Shown here piece by piece: positions 47,602 through 56,050 of a stretch of DNA of 64,000 bases. Under the pieces are notes generated by a model. The model was not told where the DNA came from and made no database searches. It was given only the letters and a program-made list of their open reading frames with translations. Where the stretch lies: NCBI GenBank assembly GCA_963743945.1, contig CAVURO010000011.1, positions 1 to 64,000 on the forward strand. The letters run 5' to 3'. The position numbers and the translations under genes are program-made. This DNA is from JACOTK01 sp963743945 (GTDB taxonomy: Bacteria > Actinomycetota > Acidimicrobiia > Acidimicrobiales > CADCSY01). The first letter of the stretch is position 1; the number at the start of each line of letters is the position of its first letter.

Positions 47602-48914
47602 TCACCGCCGATCGCCTTTCTCAAGCCGTCCTTGCTGCACGACCGCTGCGAACAGGACGAGTCGTACGTGTGCTCGGCCTGCACCTCGAAGTGGCCGGCA
47701 TCGAGTCCGCCATCGGCGATGCCCTGACCATCGAGGCGCCGGAGGGACCGATTCATGCCGAGGTCATCGCCCTCCAGCACGACTCGCTGACCTGTATGCC
47801 CTATGGCTCCTTGCACGGTCTGCGTGTCGGCGCCCCCGTCGTCGCCACGGGAGGGCCTCCCACGGTCCAGGTCGGCACCGGCCTGCTCGGACGCGTGCTC
47901 GACGGACTCGGCCGGCCGATCGACGGCCGTCCCCTTCCCTCCGAACTGCAGGGCGTGACCACCGACGGCAACCCGCCCCATCCCCTTCGACGTCAACGCA
48001 TCACCGAACAGCTCCCGCTGGGGGTGCGCGTGCTCGACACTCTCGTGCCGTGCGGCCGGGGCCAACGACTGGGGATCTTCGCCGGCTCGGGCGTCGGGAA
48101 GTCGAGCCTTCTCTCCATGATCGCCCGTGGCACCTCGGCCGACGTCTCCGTGCTCGCCCTGGTCGGCGAACGCGGCCGAGAGGTCCGGGAGTTCATCGAG
48201 GAGGACCTCGGTCCCGAAGGCCTCGCACGTTCGGTCGTCATCGTGTCCACGTCCGATGAGCCCGCCCTCGTGAGACTGCGAGCCGCTTTCACCGCGACTC
48301 GCATCGCCGAGTGGTTTCGTGACGAGGGAAACGATGTGGTGCTCATGATGGACAGCCTCACCCGCTTTGCCATGGCGCAAAGGGAGGTCGGCCTGTCAGC
48401 GGGAGAGCCGCCGACCACCCGCGGCTACCCGCCCTCGGTGTTCTCCATGCTTCCGCGCCTGCTGGAACGTGCGGGAGCGGCGGAGAAGGGATCCATCACC
48501 GGGCTCTACACCGTCCTCGTCGAGGCGGACGACATGAACGAGCCGATCGGCGACACGGCACGCTCGATTCTCGATGGCCATGTGGTGCTGTCACGAAGCC
48601 TGGCGACCGAGGGGCACTTCCCGACCGTCGACGTTCTCGAATCGATCTCACGCGTCACCCCCGCCATCACCACCGCGGCACAACGTTCGCACGGCGTCGA
48701 ACTGCGCCGCCTGCTCGCCGCCCATCGAGAGGCAAGAGATCTCATCGAGATCGGCGCCTATGTCAGCGGCACGAATCCACTCGTCGACCGCGCCGTATCG
48801 CTCCGAGAGCCGATTCGATCCTTTCTGTGTCAGGACCTGGGAACGAGTGCCCCTGCCGAGGCGAGCTGGCGCGATCTCGAGCAGTTGCTGGGGATAAGCG
48901 GAGTCAGCGGATGA
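47598..48914 (+). CDS. fliI: Flagellum-specific ATP synthase FliI
   Basis: The 438-residue export ATPase has Walker A GIFAGSGVGKSSLL (about residue 160), Walker B DVVLMMDSLTRFAMAQREV, and the conserved GEPPTTRGYPPSVFSMLPRLLERAG. The start overlaps the fliH stop (ATGA). Its last codons (SGVSG) lie in the first copy of a 17-bp triplication. Confidence 0.96.
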   Translation: MITADRLSQAVLAARPLRTGRVVRVLGLHLEVAGIESAIGDALTIEAPEGPIHAEVIALQHDSLTCMPYGSLHGLRVGAPVVATGGPPTVQVGTGLLGRVLDGLGRPIDGRPLPSELQGVTTDGNPPHPLRRQRITEQLPLGVRVLDTLVPCGRGQRLGIFAGSGVGKSSLLSMIARGTSADVSVLALVGERGREVREFIEEDLGPEGLARSVVIVSTSDEPALVRLRAAFTATRIAEWFRDEGNDVVLMMDSLTRFAMAQREVGLSAGEPPTTRGYPPSVFSMLPRLLERAGAAEKGSITGLYTVLVEADDMNEPIGDTARSILDGHVVLSRSLATEGHFPTVDVLESISRVTPAITTAAQRSHGVELRRLLAAHREARDLIEIGAYVSGTNPLVDRAVSLREPIRSFLCQDLGTSAPAEASWRDLEQLLGISGVSG

Positions 48915-48931
48915 GCGGAGTCAGCGGATGA
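48911..48931 (+). CDS. Minicistron 1 (MSGVSG) between fliI and fliJ
   Basis: ATG at 48911 overlaps the fliI stop. Six codons are read (MSGVSG) before a TGA that overlaps the next ATG. It arises from the 17-bp repeat, which shifts the frame at each copy. Probably no function of its own beyond passing ribosomes on. Confidence 0.35.
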   Translation: MSGVSG

Positions 48932-48948
48932 GCGGAGTCAGCGGATGA
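48928..48948 (+). CDS. Minicistron 2 (MSGVSG) between fliI and fliJ
   Basis: The same six codons as minicistron 1, from the second repeat copy. Its TGA overlaps the fliJ start codon at 48945. Whether ribosomes use it is unknown. Confidence 0.35.
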   Translation: MSGVSG

Positions 48949-49373
48949 AGCGCTACCGCTTCCGACTCGAGCCGGTGTTGCGCGTGCGACGGGTCGAGGA
49001 GGAACGCTCGGTTGCCGTCCTCGCGCAGGCTCAGCGAGCAGAGCAACGCGCGCAGCAACTGGAGGTCTCGCGTTTCGAGCGGTACCACTCGATTCCGACA
49101 GCGGTCGGGACGCGATCGGCACCCGAGTATCTCGCCGATCGCGCCAGGATCGAGCTCGTGGCAGCTGGAGTCGTCGCTGCCGCCGCCGCGCACGAGCTGG
49201 CTGTCATCGAGGTCAACGAGAGCCGGACGATCTGGGCCGATGCGGCCGGACGCGTCACCTCACTGGAGAACCTCGACGAGCGTCATCGAGGCGAGCATCT
49301 CATCGAGGTCAACAAGGCCGAGACGGCCGAGCTCGACGAGCTGACAAGCGCACGATTCGGCCGGCAACGATGA
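48945..49373 (+). CDS. fliJ: Flagellar export protein FliJ
   Basis: The 142-residue coiled-coil protein starts KRYRFRLEPVLRVRRVEEERS, the FliJ hallmark, and continues as long charged helices (VLAQAQRAEQRAQQLE). FliJ forms the stalk of the FliI ring and recycles chaperones. The ATG lies in the third 17-bp repeat. The next gene starts by ATGA overlap. Confidence 0.9.
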   Translation: MKRYRFRLEPVLRVRRVEEERSVAVLAQAQRAEQRAQQLEVSRFERYHSIPTAVGTRSAPEYLADRARIELVAAGVVAAAAAHELAVIEVNESRTIWADAAGRVTSLENLDERHRGEHLIEVNKAETAELDELTSARFGRQR

Positions 49374-50368
49374 GCCCGGTCATCGATTCGAGCGCGATGC
49401 CCTGGATGGACATTCAGAACCGCATCGCCGAGATTCAGGGACGATTCTCGACGGCTCGGCCGCCCATGGCCTACGGGACGCCCTCGGAGACATCGTTTGC
49501 CGATGTCCTCGCGAAGAGCGTCGGGGCGGGAAGGTCGGAAGACATCGATCTCGCCGATCCGGCGTCGGCGAGCGACGGTCGCGCAACCGGTGAACGAGTG
49601 GTTGAACTGGCCATGCAGCACCTGGGCACGCCCTATGTCTGGGGAGGCGAAACTCCCGGAACCGGCTTCGACTGCTCTGGCCTTGTTCAGTACGTCTACC
49701 AACAGGTGGGTATCGAGCTTCCCCGCGTCAGCCGTGACCAGGCCAGAGCCGGCGTCCCCGTGTCGGGTATGGCGAACGCGAGGCCGGGAGACCTGCTTGC
49801 CTTCAACAGCCCGGTCGATCACATCGGCATCTATGCCGGTGACAACATGATGATCGTCGCCCCCAAACGTGGGGACGTCGTGAAGCTCCAGCAGGTTACG
49901 GCCCCACCCACGGCCATCCGCCGCGTGCTGCCCGATGACAGGACCTTGCACAACGAAAGGTCGGACCGGGGAAGCCCGAGCATTGCCGCAACCGCCTTCG
50001 ACGACCTCTTCGCCGCGGCCGGTGAACAGTACGGCATCTCGCCGAGTCTCCTGGCTGCCGTCGCCCGGGCAGAGTCAGGACTCAACCCGCGTGCAGTCAG
50101 CAAGGCGGGTGCACAGGGACTCATGCAGCTGATGCCGTCGACCGCATCAGGTCTTGGCGTGGATCCGTTCTCGCCCGCCGAGGCGGTCGACGGCGCTGCA
50201 CGTCTCCTGTCCTCGTATCTCAACGAATACGGCTCGGTGGAGACAGCTCTCGCTGCGTACAACGCCGGGCCGGGAGCGGTCGCTCGTTACGGCGGCGTGC
50301 CGCCGTTTGCCGAAACCCAGGCCTACATCCAACGCGTCATGTCCTTGATGGAAGGAATCAACCCATGA
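49370..50368 (+). CDS. NlpC/P60 peptidase fused to a lytic transglycosylase (rod-associated peptidoglycan hydrolase)
   Basis: The 332-residue protein lies where a FlgJ-type muramidase would be expected. After about 70 residues comes an NlpC/P60 domain (LGTPYVWGGETPGTGFDCSGLVQYVY with the catalytic Cys; DHIGIYAGDNMMIV with the His). From about residue 205 a Slt-type transglycosylase follows (SPSLLAAVARAESGLNPRAVSKAGAQGLMQLMPSTASGLGV with the catalytic Glu, then ALAAYNAGPGAV). No signal peptide is visible, so it is probably exported by the flagellar type III system to open the wall for the rod. It is coupled to fliJ and fliK by ATGA overlaps. Confidence 0.9.
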   Translation: MSPVIDSSAMPWMDIQNRIAEIQGRFSTARPPMAYGTPSETSFADVLAKSVGAGRSEDIDLADPASASDGRATGERVVELAMQHLGTPYVWGGETPGTGFDCSGLVQYVYQQVGIELPRVSRDQARAGVPVSGMANARPGDLLAFNSPVDHIGIYAGDNMMIVAPKRGDVVKLQQVTAPPTAIRRVLPDDRTLHNERSDRGSPSIAATAFDDLFAAAGEQYGISPSLLAAVARAESGLNPRAVSKAGAQGLMQLMPSTASGLGVDPFSPAEAVDGAARLLSSYLNEYGSVETALAAYNAGPGAVARYGGVPPFAETQAYIQRVMSLMEGINP

Positions 50369-51750
50369 GCATGAACCTACCGATGGTGATCCTCGACGCC
50401 GCTCCCCCCGCCGGCTCGACCCCGACGGGTGGAGCGGCCCGAGGACGCGCCACTGCAGAGGTCAACCGAAAGGTCGAACTTCAGACCGAGGGAGACCACG
50501 AGACCGTCGGAGCCGAGCATGGCCCCGACCGCTTCGGGGACCTGCTGGCTTCGCTGTTCGCGTCGTTCACGCACGGCCCACCGACCTCGTCCACACCGAC
50601 CTCGTCCACACCGACCGCTGGGAACGATGGAATCCCCCTGGAGGCCCAGGCGACTGCGGCCGTCGACCTCGAGCTCGCCGGGATGGGTGTCCTGGGATCA
50701 CCAAACCGGCGAGGCTTGCATGGCATCACCTCCATGCGAGCCGCGCTTGACGCGTCCCTCACCGCCTCGCTTCACGCCGGCGATCTCGCGGAGGGCGTGG
50801 TTGACGCCATCACCGATGCAGTCACCGACGCACAGGCAATGGCCCGGTCGATGCAGGCGAGTGTGACCGCCCACCTCGCACATGGGCATGCATCGCTCGA
50901 GGTTGCCGCTGCGGCCACGGTGTCCATCGAACACGGAGCCGCCGGCCTCGATCTCGATGTTGATCTCGGTATCGGCGGGGACGGGGATGCGACTCCGGTG
51001 GAGACAGACCTGCCCGGCTCAACCGGCCAACACGACGCTGCGAGCTCGCTCCAATCCTCCTTCGTCGCGAACCTGAAGCTGGGCTCAGCGACAAGGCGAG
51101 GGGGTGGGCAGGATCAACCGGCCCATGCGTCAGCGGAACACCTGGTGTCCCTGCAGCTCGGCGAGTCCGGATCACCCGCGGCAACGCCCGGATCCGACGA
51201 ACACGGGCGAAGCGACGTTGGCATCGATGCCGACCTTGTCGCCGGCTTCTCCGGCAGGATCGAGGCAGGACCCCGGCAGCCCCAATCCGTGGCACCGACC
51301 ACATCTCCGGGTCACCCGCCGAGCTCTGCACCGATGGCCCACACGCAATTGGTCGATGCCGTGGCACCGTTGCGTCACCGCGGAGACGGCAGCTACGACC
51401 TGACGCTGGAACTGCACCCTGCCGAGCTCGGTGCTGTCCGGGTGCGAGCGGTGTTCGAGAACGGAACGATCCAGCTGCATCTGCAGGCCGACCACCCTGC
51501 AACCCGGGACCTGCTTCAGGGCTCCCTCGCCGGCCTACGAACAGCGCTCGACGACGCGGGGTTGAGCACCGGCCAACTCTCCGTCGCCACCCAGGCCGAC
51601 CGGGATGGGTCCGCGGGTGGCTTCACCGGGCAACCAGGTGGTGCGCCAGGTCACGTCGCAACGCCGTTCGCGAGCCCCGACACGGTCGACGAACCGGACT
51701 CGACCGGGCCCAACCCAACGTCGTCGACCGCGGTCGACGTCCTGCTCTGA
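50365..51750 (+). CDS. fliK: Flagellar hook-length control protein FliK
   Basis: The 461-residue protein has a long low-complexity first part (Ala, Thr, Ser, His and Gly rich) and the conserved C-terminal FliK domain: YDLTLELHPAELGAVRVRAVFENGTIQLHLQADHPATRDLLQGSL and LRTALDDAGLSTGQLSV. It measures the hook and switches export to late substrates through FlhB. A 15-bp repeat encodes TSSTP units near residue 75. Confidence 0.92.
   Translation: MSMNLPMVILDAAPPAGSTPTGGAARGRATAEVNRKVELQTEGDHETVGAEHGPDRFGDLLASLFASFTHGPPTSSTPTSSTPTAGNDGIPLEAQATAAVDLELAGMGVLGSPNRRGLHGITSMRAALDASLTASLHAGDLAEGVVDAITDAVTDAQAMARSMQASVTAHLAHGHASLEVAAAATVSIEHGAAGLDLDVDLGIGGDGDATPVETDLPGSTGQHDAASSLQSSFVANLKLGSATRRGGGQDQPAHASAEHLVSLQLGESGSPAATPGSDEHGRSDVGIDADLVAGFSGRIEAGPRQPQSVAPTTSPGHPPSSAPMAHTQLVDAVAPLRHRGDGSYDLTLELHPAELGAVRVRAVFENGTIQLHLQADHPATRDLLQGSLAGLRTALDDAGLSTGQLSVATQADRDGSAGGFTGQPGGAPGHVATPFASPDTVDEPDSTGPNPTSSTAVDVLL
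50581..50616 (+). repeat. 15-bp tandem repeat in fliK
   Basis: CCGACCTCGTCCACA occurs at 50581 and 50596, followed by a partial third copy (CCGACC). It encodes TSSTP units in the flexible part of FliK, whose length sets hook length. Confidence 0.85.
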
Positions 51751-51761
51751 GGAGAACTGTC

Positions 51762-52163
51762 ATGCCCACCCCGATCACACCCGGCACCCCTGTCAATGCT
51801 CCACCGGCGCCACCGCCGACCGCGCCCGACAATGGTCTGGGAAAGGACGCCTTCCTGAAGTTGCTCGTCGCGCAGCTTCGCTATCAAGACCCCATGAAGC
51901 CGGCCGGCAGCGCCGAGTTCATGGCCCAGACCGCTCAGTTCACCATGGTCGAGAAGCTCGAGGAGTTGACCGCATCGCAGCGCGAGACCGGAGCCACAGG
52001 ACTGATCGGGCGACAGATCACCTACCTGAACAGCGCCGGTGAGTTCGCAACCGGCGTCGTCACCGGCTTTCGCGCCACCCCCGGGGGTCCACTCCTGAAG
52101 GTGGGCGAGAACGAAGTTCTGTACAGCGCCATCTCGGAGGTCAGCCAGGCCCCGCCTCCCTGA
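51762..52163 (+). CDS. flgD: Flagellar hook-capping protein FlgD
   Basis: The 133-residue protein has the FlgD core LGKDAFLKLLVAQLRYQDPMKPAGSAEFMAQTAQFTMVEKLEEL. A short C-terminal part (ATGLIGRQITYLNSAGEFATGVVTGF) replaces the larger domains of enteric FlgD. It caps the growing hook. GAGGAGAA precedes the ATG. Confidence 0.93.
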   Translation: MPTPITPGTPVNAPPAPPPTAPDNGLGKDAFLKLLVAQLRYQDPMKPAGSAEFMAQTAQFTMVEKLEELTASQRETGATGLIGRQITYLNSAGEFATGVVTGFRATPGGPLLKVGENEVLYSAISEVSQAPPP

Positions 52164-52226
52164 CGGTCCCTCATACAGCAATGACAAGGTCATCAACCAA
52201 AGCACAAACCGAAAGGAACCAGATCC

Positions 52227-53471
52227 ATGTTGCGCTCAATGTTCTCAGGAGTCTCCGGTCTTCGCAGTCACCAGACGATGATGGATGTCATCGGCAACAA
52301 CATCGCCAACGTCAACACGGCAGGCTACAAGTCCAGCTCGGTCATCTTTCAGGATCTGCTCAGTCAGCTCCTCCGAGGCGCCGGGGGTGCACAAAACGGC
52401 ATAGGGGGCAGCAATCCTGTTCAGGTTGGCCTCGGCGTGAAGTTGGCCGCGATCAGCACCAACTTCAACCAGGGAGCCGCCCAGCTCACCGGTCGATCCA
52501 ACGACCTGTCCATCGCGGGCGACGGTTTCTTCATCGTCAAGTCCGACAGCGAGACCCTCTACACCCGCGCAGGCTCACTGTCCTTCGACACCAGCGGGCA
52601 ACTTGTCGCCCCCGACGGAGGCATCGTCCAGGGTTGGATGGCCCAGGCGGGCGTGATCAACACCAACGAGGCCATCGGAAATCTCCAACTCCCCTTGGGG
52701 ACTCTCCTGCCGCCGACACGCACGACCGTAGCGGAGCTGTTCGGCAACCTTCCGGCGAACGCCACCGTCTACGCGGCAGGCCCGCCCGAGTCCGGTACCC
52801 GCATCGTCACCTCTACGACGGTCTACGACGGTCAGGGACTCGAGTACCCGGTCACGTACGAGTTCCTCAACACCGGTGCGAACGCCTGGACGCTCAACGT
52901 CCGCGACGCGGCCGCAGCGATCATCGGCACCAGCGGCGCAGGAGGCCTGACCTTCGACGCCGCGACCGGTGTGCTGGTGGGCCCGTCCAACATCGTGGTC
53001 ACTCCGCCCGGCGCCTCCTGGGGTGGTGGAACCTTTGATCTCTCCACGACAGGGCTCTCGCAGTTCGGCACGCAACGAACCGTCACCCCGTTGAGCCAAA
53101 ATGGATCGACCATGGGCTCGCTGCAGTCGTTCACGATCGGGCAGGACGGCACCCTTACGGGCGTCTTCTCCAACGGCCTGACCCAGGCAATCGGCCAGAT
53201 CGCCCTGGCGGGCTTCAACAACCCCGGGGGCCTCGAGAAGGCGGGCAACTCCATGTTCCGCTCGACGGTGAACTCCGGGCTCGCCCAGGTGGGCATCACG
53301 GGCTCGGGCGGGCGAGGCCTCCTGAACGGCGGCACCCTGGAGATGTCGAACGTCGACCTTGCCGCGGAGTTCACGAACCTCATCGTCGCCCAGCGAGGGT
53401 TTCAGGCAAACTCCCGCATCATCAGCGCCTCCGACGAGCTCCTCCAGGACCTGGTGAACCTCAAGCGATGA
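52227..53471 (+). CDS. flgE: Flagellar hook protein FlgE
   Basis: The 414-residue protein starts MLRSMFSGVSGLRSHQTMMDVIGNNIANVNTAGYKSSSVIFQD. It has the family's LTGRSNDLSIAGDGFFIV, and ends with SNVDLAAEFTNLIVAQRGFQANSRIISASDELLQDLVNLKR. It builds the hook. AAAGGAA lies before the ATG, and a strong terminator hairpin follows the stop. Confidence 0.95.
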   Translation: MLRSMFSGVSGLRSHQTMMDVIGNNIANVNTAGYKSSSVIFQDLLSQLLRGAGGAQNGIGGSNPVQVGLGVKLAAISTNFNQGAAQLTGRSNDLSIAGDGFFIVKSDSETLYTRAGSLSFDTSGQLVAPDGGIVQGWMAQAGVINTNEAIGNLQLPLGTLLPPTRTTVAELFGNLPANATVYAAGPPESGTRIVTSTTVYDGQGLEYPVTYEFLNTGANAWTLNVRDAAAAIIGTSGAGGLTFDAATGVLVGPSNIVVTPPGASWGGGTFDLSTTGLSQFGTQRTVTPLSQNGSTMGSLQSFTIGQDGTLTGVFSNGLTQAIGQIALAGFNNPGGLEKAGNSMFRSTVNSGLAQVGITGSGGRGLLNGGTLEMSNVDLAAEFTNLIVAQRGFQANSRIISASDELLQDLVNLKR

Positions 53472-53508
53472 CCACTCCCCTGACCTGAGGGAGGGGAGCG
53501 TAGACAGC

Positions 53509-53543
53509 CGAAGACGGCGGGCCCTCGTGGCCCGCCGTCTTCG
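53509..53543 (+). terminator. Terminator hairpin after flgE
   Basis: A 15-bp perfect stem (CGAAGACGGCGGGCC pairing with GGCCCGCCGTCTTCG) with a 5-base loop begins 37 bp after the flgE stop. It is followed by GCGCAATTCC without a T-run. It separates the hook genes from the motor and export genes. Confidence 0.78.
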
Positions 53544-53632
53544 CGCAATTCCTCATCTGGATGACGACAATGCCGATGAATCAGTTGCTCGACCCAGGAA
53601 TCCGTCACAACCGAAGATCAGGAACGACACCC

Positions 53633-53890
53633 ATGATCATGCTCACACGACTCAACGGTCAGGCATTTGCGCTCAACTGCGACCTGGTCGAACGCATCGA
53701 CATCACCCCCGACACCGTCATCACCCTCGTCGACGGAACCAAGTACCTCGTCACAGAGTCGGCCCAGGACATCATCGTGTTGATCCGAGAGTATCGCGCG
53801 TCCATCGTCGCTCATTCCCATCACCTCGACACCCATCGAGCCGCGATCCCCTCGTTGCGCGTCGTCACCGAAGTCAACGACGAGGGCTGA
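53633..53890 (+). CDS. flbD: FlbD family flagellar protein
   Basis: The 85-residue protein has the short SwrD/FlbD pattern: MIMLTRLNGQAFALNCDLVE, then TPDTVITLVDGTKYLVTES and IIVLIREYRASI. In Bacillus the homologue SwrD raises motor torque. The ATG at 53633 has AGGAA 10 bases upstream. It sits directly before motA, as usual. Confidence 0.85.
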   Translation: MIMLTRLNGQAFALNCDLVERIDITPDTVITLVDGTKYLVTESAQDIIVLIREYRASIVAHSHHLDTHRAAIPSLRVVTEVNDEG

Positions 53891-53892
53891 TC

Positions 53893-54669
53893 ATGGATCC
53901 GGCGACGATCATCGGTATCGTGCTCGCGTTTGGAGCAGTCATGGTCTCCATGGTGATGGAGGGGGGAAATCCTGCCTCCATCCTGCTTCCTCCCGCGATG
54001 CTTCTGGTGTTCGGTGGAACCTTCGGCGTCGCCATGGCCTGTGGTCTCATGAAGGACACCGCTGCGCTCGGAGGAGCCATCAAGGGCGCCCTGGCGTCGA
54101 AGAAGCATTCCGCGGAGGAAACGGTCACCAAGCTCGTGGAGTTCGCCGAGCTCGCGCGCCGGGAGGGACTGCTCGCCCTGGAGGACGCGGCCAAGTCCAT
54201 CGACGATCCCTTCATCAAGAAGGGGCTCGAGCTGGCGGTGGACGGAACGGACCCGGATGAGCTGCGCGAGATCCTCGAGGCGGAGATCGCAACGAAGCGA
54301 TCGGACGACAAGGCCGGCGCCAAGTTCTTCGCCGACATGGGAGGCTTTGCGCCCACCCTCGGCATCATCGGTACCGTTCTCGGCCTGATCCACGTGCTCG
54401 AGAACCTCAGCGAGCCCGAGAAGCTGGGTCACCTCATCGCCGGGGCATTCGTCGCCACGTTGTGGGGCGTCATGAGCGCAAACGTCTTCTGGCTGCCGAT
54501 GGCGAGCAAGCTCAAGCGCGTCGCCGAGATCGAGGCCCACCACATGGAGCTCATCGTCGAGGGGGTTCTCTCCATCCAGGCCGGCGCAAATCCACGAATC
54601 ATCCAGCAGAAGCTGCTGTCCTTCCTTCCTGCGAAGGAACGACCGGCCGATGAGGACAAGGCTGCCTGA
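53893..54669 (+). CDS. motA: Flagellar stator protein MotA
   Basis: The 258-residue protein has four membrane helices (for example TIIGIVLAFGAVMVSMVM and LGIIGTVLGLIHVLENL) and a cytosolic loop between helices 2 and 3 with charged residues (ELARREGLLALEDAAKSIDDPF) that touch FliG. GGFAPTLGIIGTVLGL is the conserved part lining the proton path. It starts 2 bp after flbD and 2 bp before motB, so the stator pair is made together. Confidence 0.95.
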   Translation: MDPATIIGIVLAFGAVMVSMVMEGGNPASILLPPAMLLVFGGTFGVAMACGLMKDTAALGGAIKGALASKKHSAEETVTKLVEFAELARREGLLALEDAAKSIDDPFIKKGLELAVDGTDPDELREILEAEIATKRSDDKAGAKFFADMGGFAPTLGIIGTVLGLIHVLENLSEPEKLGHLIAGAFVATLWGVMSANVFWLPMASKLKRVAEIEAHHMELIVEGVLSIQAGANPRIIQQKLLSFLPAKERPADEDKAA

Positions 54670-54671
54670 TC

Positions 54672-55481
54672 ATGGCGTCCCGGCGCAGGAAGGCCGCTCA
54701 CGAGGAGGAGCACGAGAACCACGAGCGTTGGCTGATCACCTACGCCGACATGATCACCCTGCTCATGGTGTTGTTCATCGTGCTCTATTCGATCGGCCAG
54801 GTCGACCTGGCGAAATTCGAGAAGTTGCGCGTCGGGCTCCCGAACTCGGGGGGCAAGCCGATCGCGGGGCCCGGGCCCCTGGACGGGGGTCCCAGCGTGC
54901 TGGGTGGTCCTTCCCTGATCAAGGAGACGCCCCTCACCCAGGATGCGACGGCCGCGCTGCGTGAGAAGCAGACGCAGGAAAAGGCCTTCCGGGAAGATCA
55001 GAAGGAGCTCAGGCAGACCAAGGACGAGATCACCAAGGAACTGGCGGCGGTCGGACTTTCCGACGCCGTCCTCTTTCGGCTGGAGGCACGTGGTCTCATC
55101 GTCGTCATCGCCTCCGATCGCGTGCTCTTCGACACCGGTTCGGACGTCATCAGCGCGGCAGGGAACGAGGTCTTGGATCACCTCATCGGTCCGATCTCCA
55201 TGGTGGACAACCGGGTGAGCGTCGAGGGACACACCGACAACACCCCCATCCACGGCGGTGGGCGCTTCCCCACCAACTGGGAGCTCTCGACCACGCGTGC
55301 GACATCGGTGGCCCGTCACATCGAGCAGCGGGGAGTCAGCTCACCACGCCTGTCCGCCGTGGGCTATGGCGAATACTCCCCCACGGCTTCCAACGACACC
55401 GACGAGGGACGCACGGCAAATCGGCGAGTCGAGATCGTCGTGCATGCAAAGGTGCAGGACCCGGACGCGAAAGGTACCTGA
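54672..55481 (+). CDS. motB: Flagellar stator protein MotB
   Basis: The 269-residue protein has a basic N-terminus, one membrane helix with the proton-binding Asp (WLITYADMITLLMVLFIVLYSI, Asp near residue 27), a plug or linker helix, and a C-terminal OmpA-like peptidoglycan-binding domain (VEGHTDNTPI, NWELSTTRATSVARH, TASNDTDEGRTANRRVEIVV). The sodium-type marks were not examined in detail, so the ion is unresolved. Confidence 0.95.
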   Translation: MASRRRKAAHEEEHENHERWLITYADMITLLMVLFIVLYSIGQVDLAKFEKLRVGLPNSGGKPIAGPGPLDGGPSVLGGPSLIKETPLTQDATAALREKQTQEKAFREDQKELRQTKDEITKELAAVGLSDAVLFRLEARGLIVVIASDRVLFDTGSDVISAAGNEVLDHLIGPISMVDNRVSVEGHTDNTPIHGGGRFPTNWELSTTRATSVARHIEQRGVSSPRLSAVGYGEYSPTASNDTDEGRTANRRVEIVVHAKVQDPDAKGT

Positions 55482-55482
55482 G

Positions 55483-55998
55483 ATGGGATTGGGAAAGAAG
55501 AAGAGCGATCAGGGCGAGGGAGCCAACACCGGCGGCGCAAAGAAGGGAAAGAGCAATCTGGTCCCCGCCGTCGTCGTCGCCATCGGCCTCGTGGCCGGGG
55601 CAAAGGTCATGGGTGGCGGCGGCGGTGACAAGTCCTCGACGCCCGCCGGGATATCTGCGGAGACAACCACCACGACCACCGAGCCCGAGGGTGAACGGGT
55701 CAAGCTGGACTCCGTCACCTTGAACGTGAGTGACGGCAGATTCCTGAAGGTCGGCATCACCCTCCAACTTCGCCACGGAGCAAAGGTCGAGGGTGGAGGG
55801 GAAGGCAAGGAGGACACGGCTGTCGTCTGGGCCAAGGCGCTGGACCTGACCATCGAGGTCCTCGGCGGCAAGAGCTACCAGGAGCTCGTGACGCCGGCGG
55901 GACGCGAGAGCGCCAAGGAGCTCCTGCTCGAGCATCTGGACGAGGCCTACCACGGTGATATCGAGACGCTCTACTTCACCGAATTCGTCATGCAGTAG
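55483..55998 (+). CDS. fliL: Flagellar basal-body-associated protein FliL
   Basis: The 171-residue protein has a Lys-rich cytosolic start, one membrane helix (LVPAVVVAIGLVAGAKVM), a Thr linker and a C-terminal domain (VKLDSVTLNVSDGRFLKVGITLQL and HGDIETLYFTEFVMQ). FliL surrounds the stator and supports torque. It starts 1 bp after motB. Confidence 0.9.
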   Translation: MGLGKKKSDQGEGANTGGAKKGKSNLVPAVVVAIGLVAGAKVMGGGGGDKSSTPAGISAETTTTTTEPEGERVKLDSVTLNVSDGRFLKVGITLQLRHGAKVEGGGEGKEDTAVVWAKALDLTIEVLGGKSYQELVTPAGRESAKELLLEHLDEAYHGDIETLYFTEFVMQ

Positions 55999-56050
55999 GC
56001 ACCGCCGGGCGACCAGCTCAAGTACCTGCACTATCGACCGATGGGATGAC

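Larger units (their letters stand above)
48898..48948 (+). repeat. 17-bp tandem triplication at the fliI-fliJ junction
   Basis: The unit GCGGAGTCAGCGGATGA is repeated three times exactly (48898-48914, 48915-48931, 48932-48948). Each copy ends in ATGA, a stop overlapping a start. The first ATGA ends fliI and the third begins fliJ. Confidence 0.97.
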
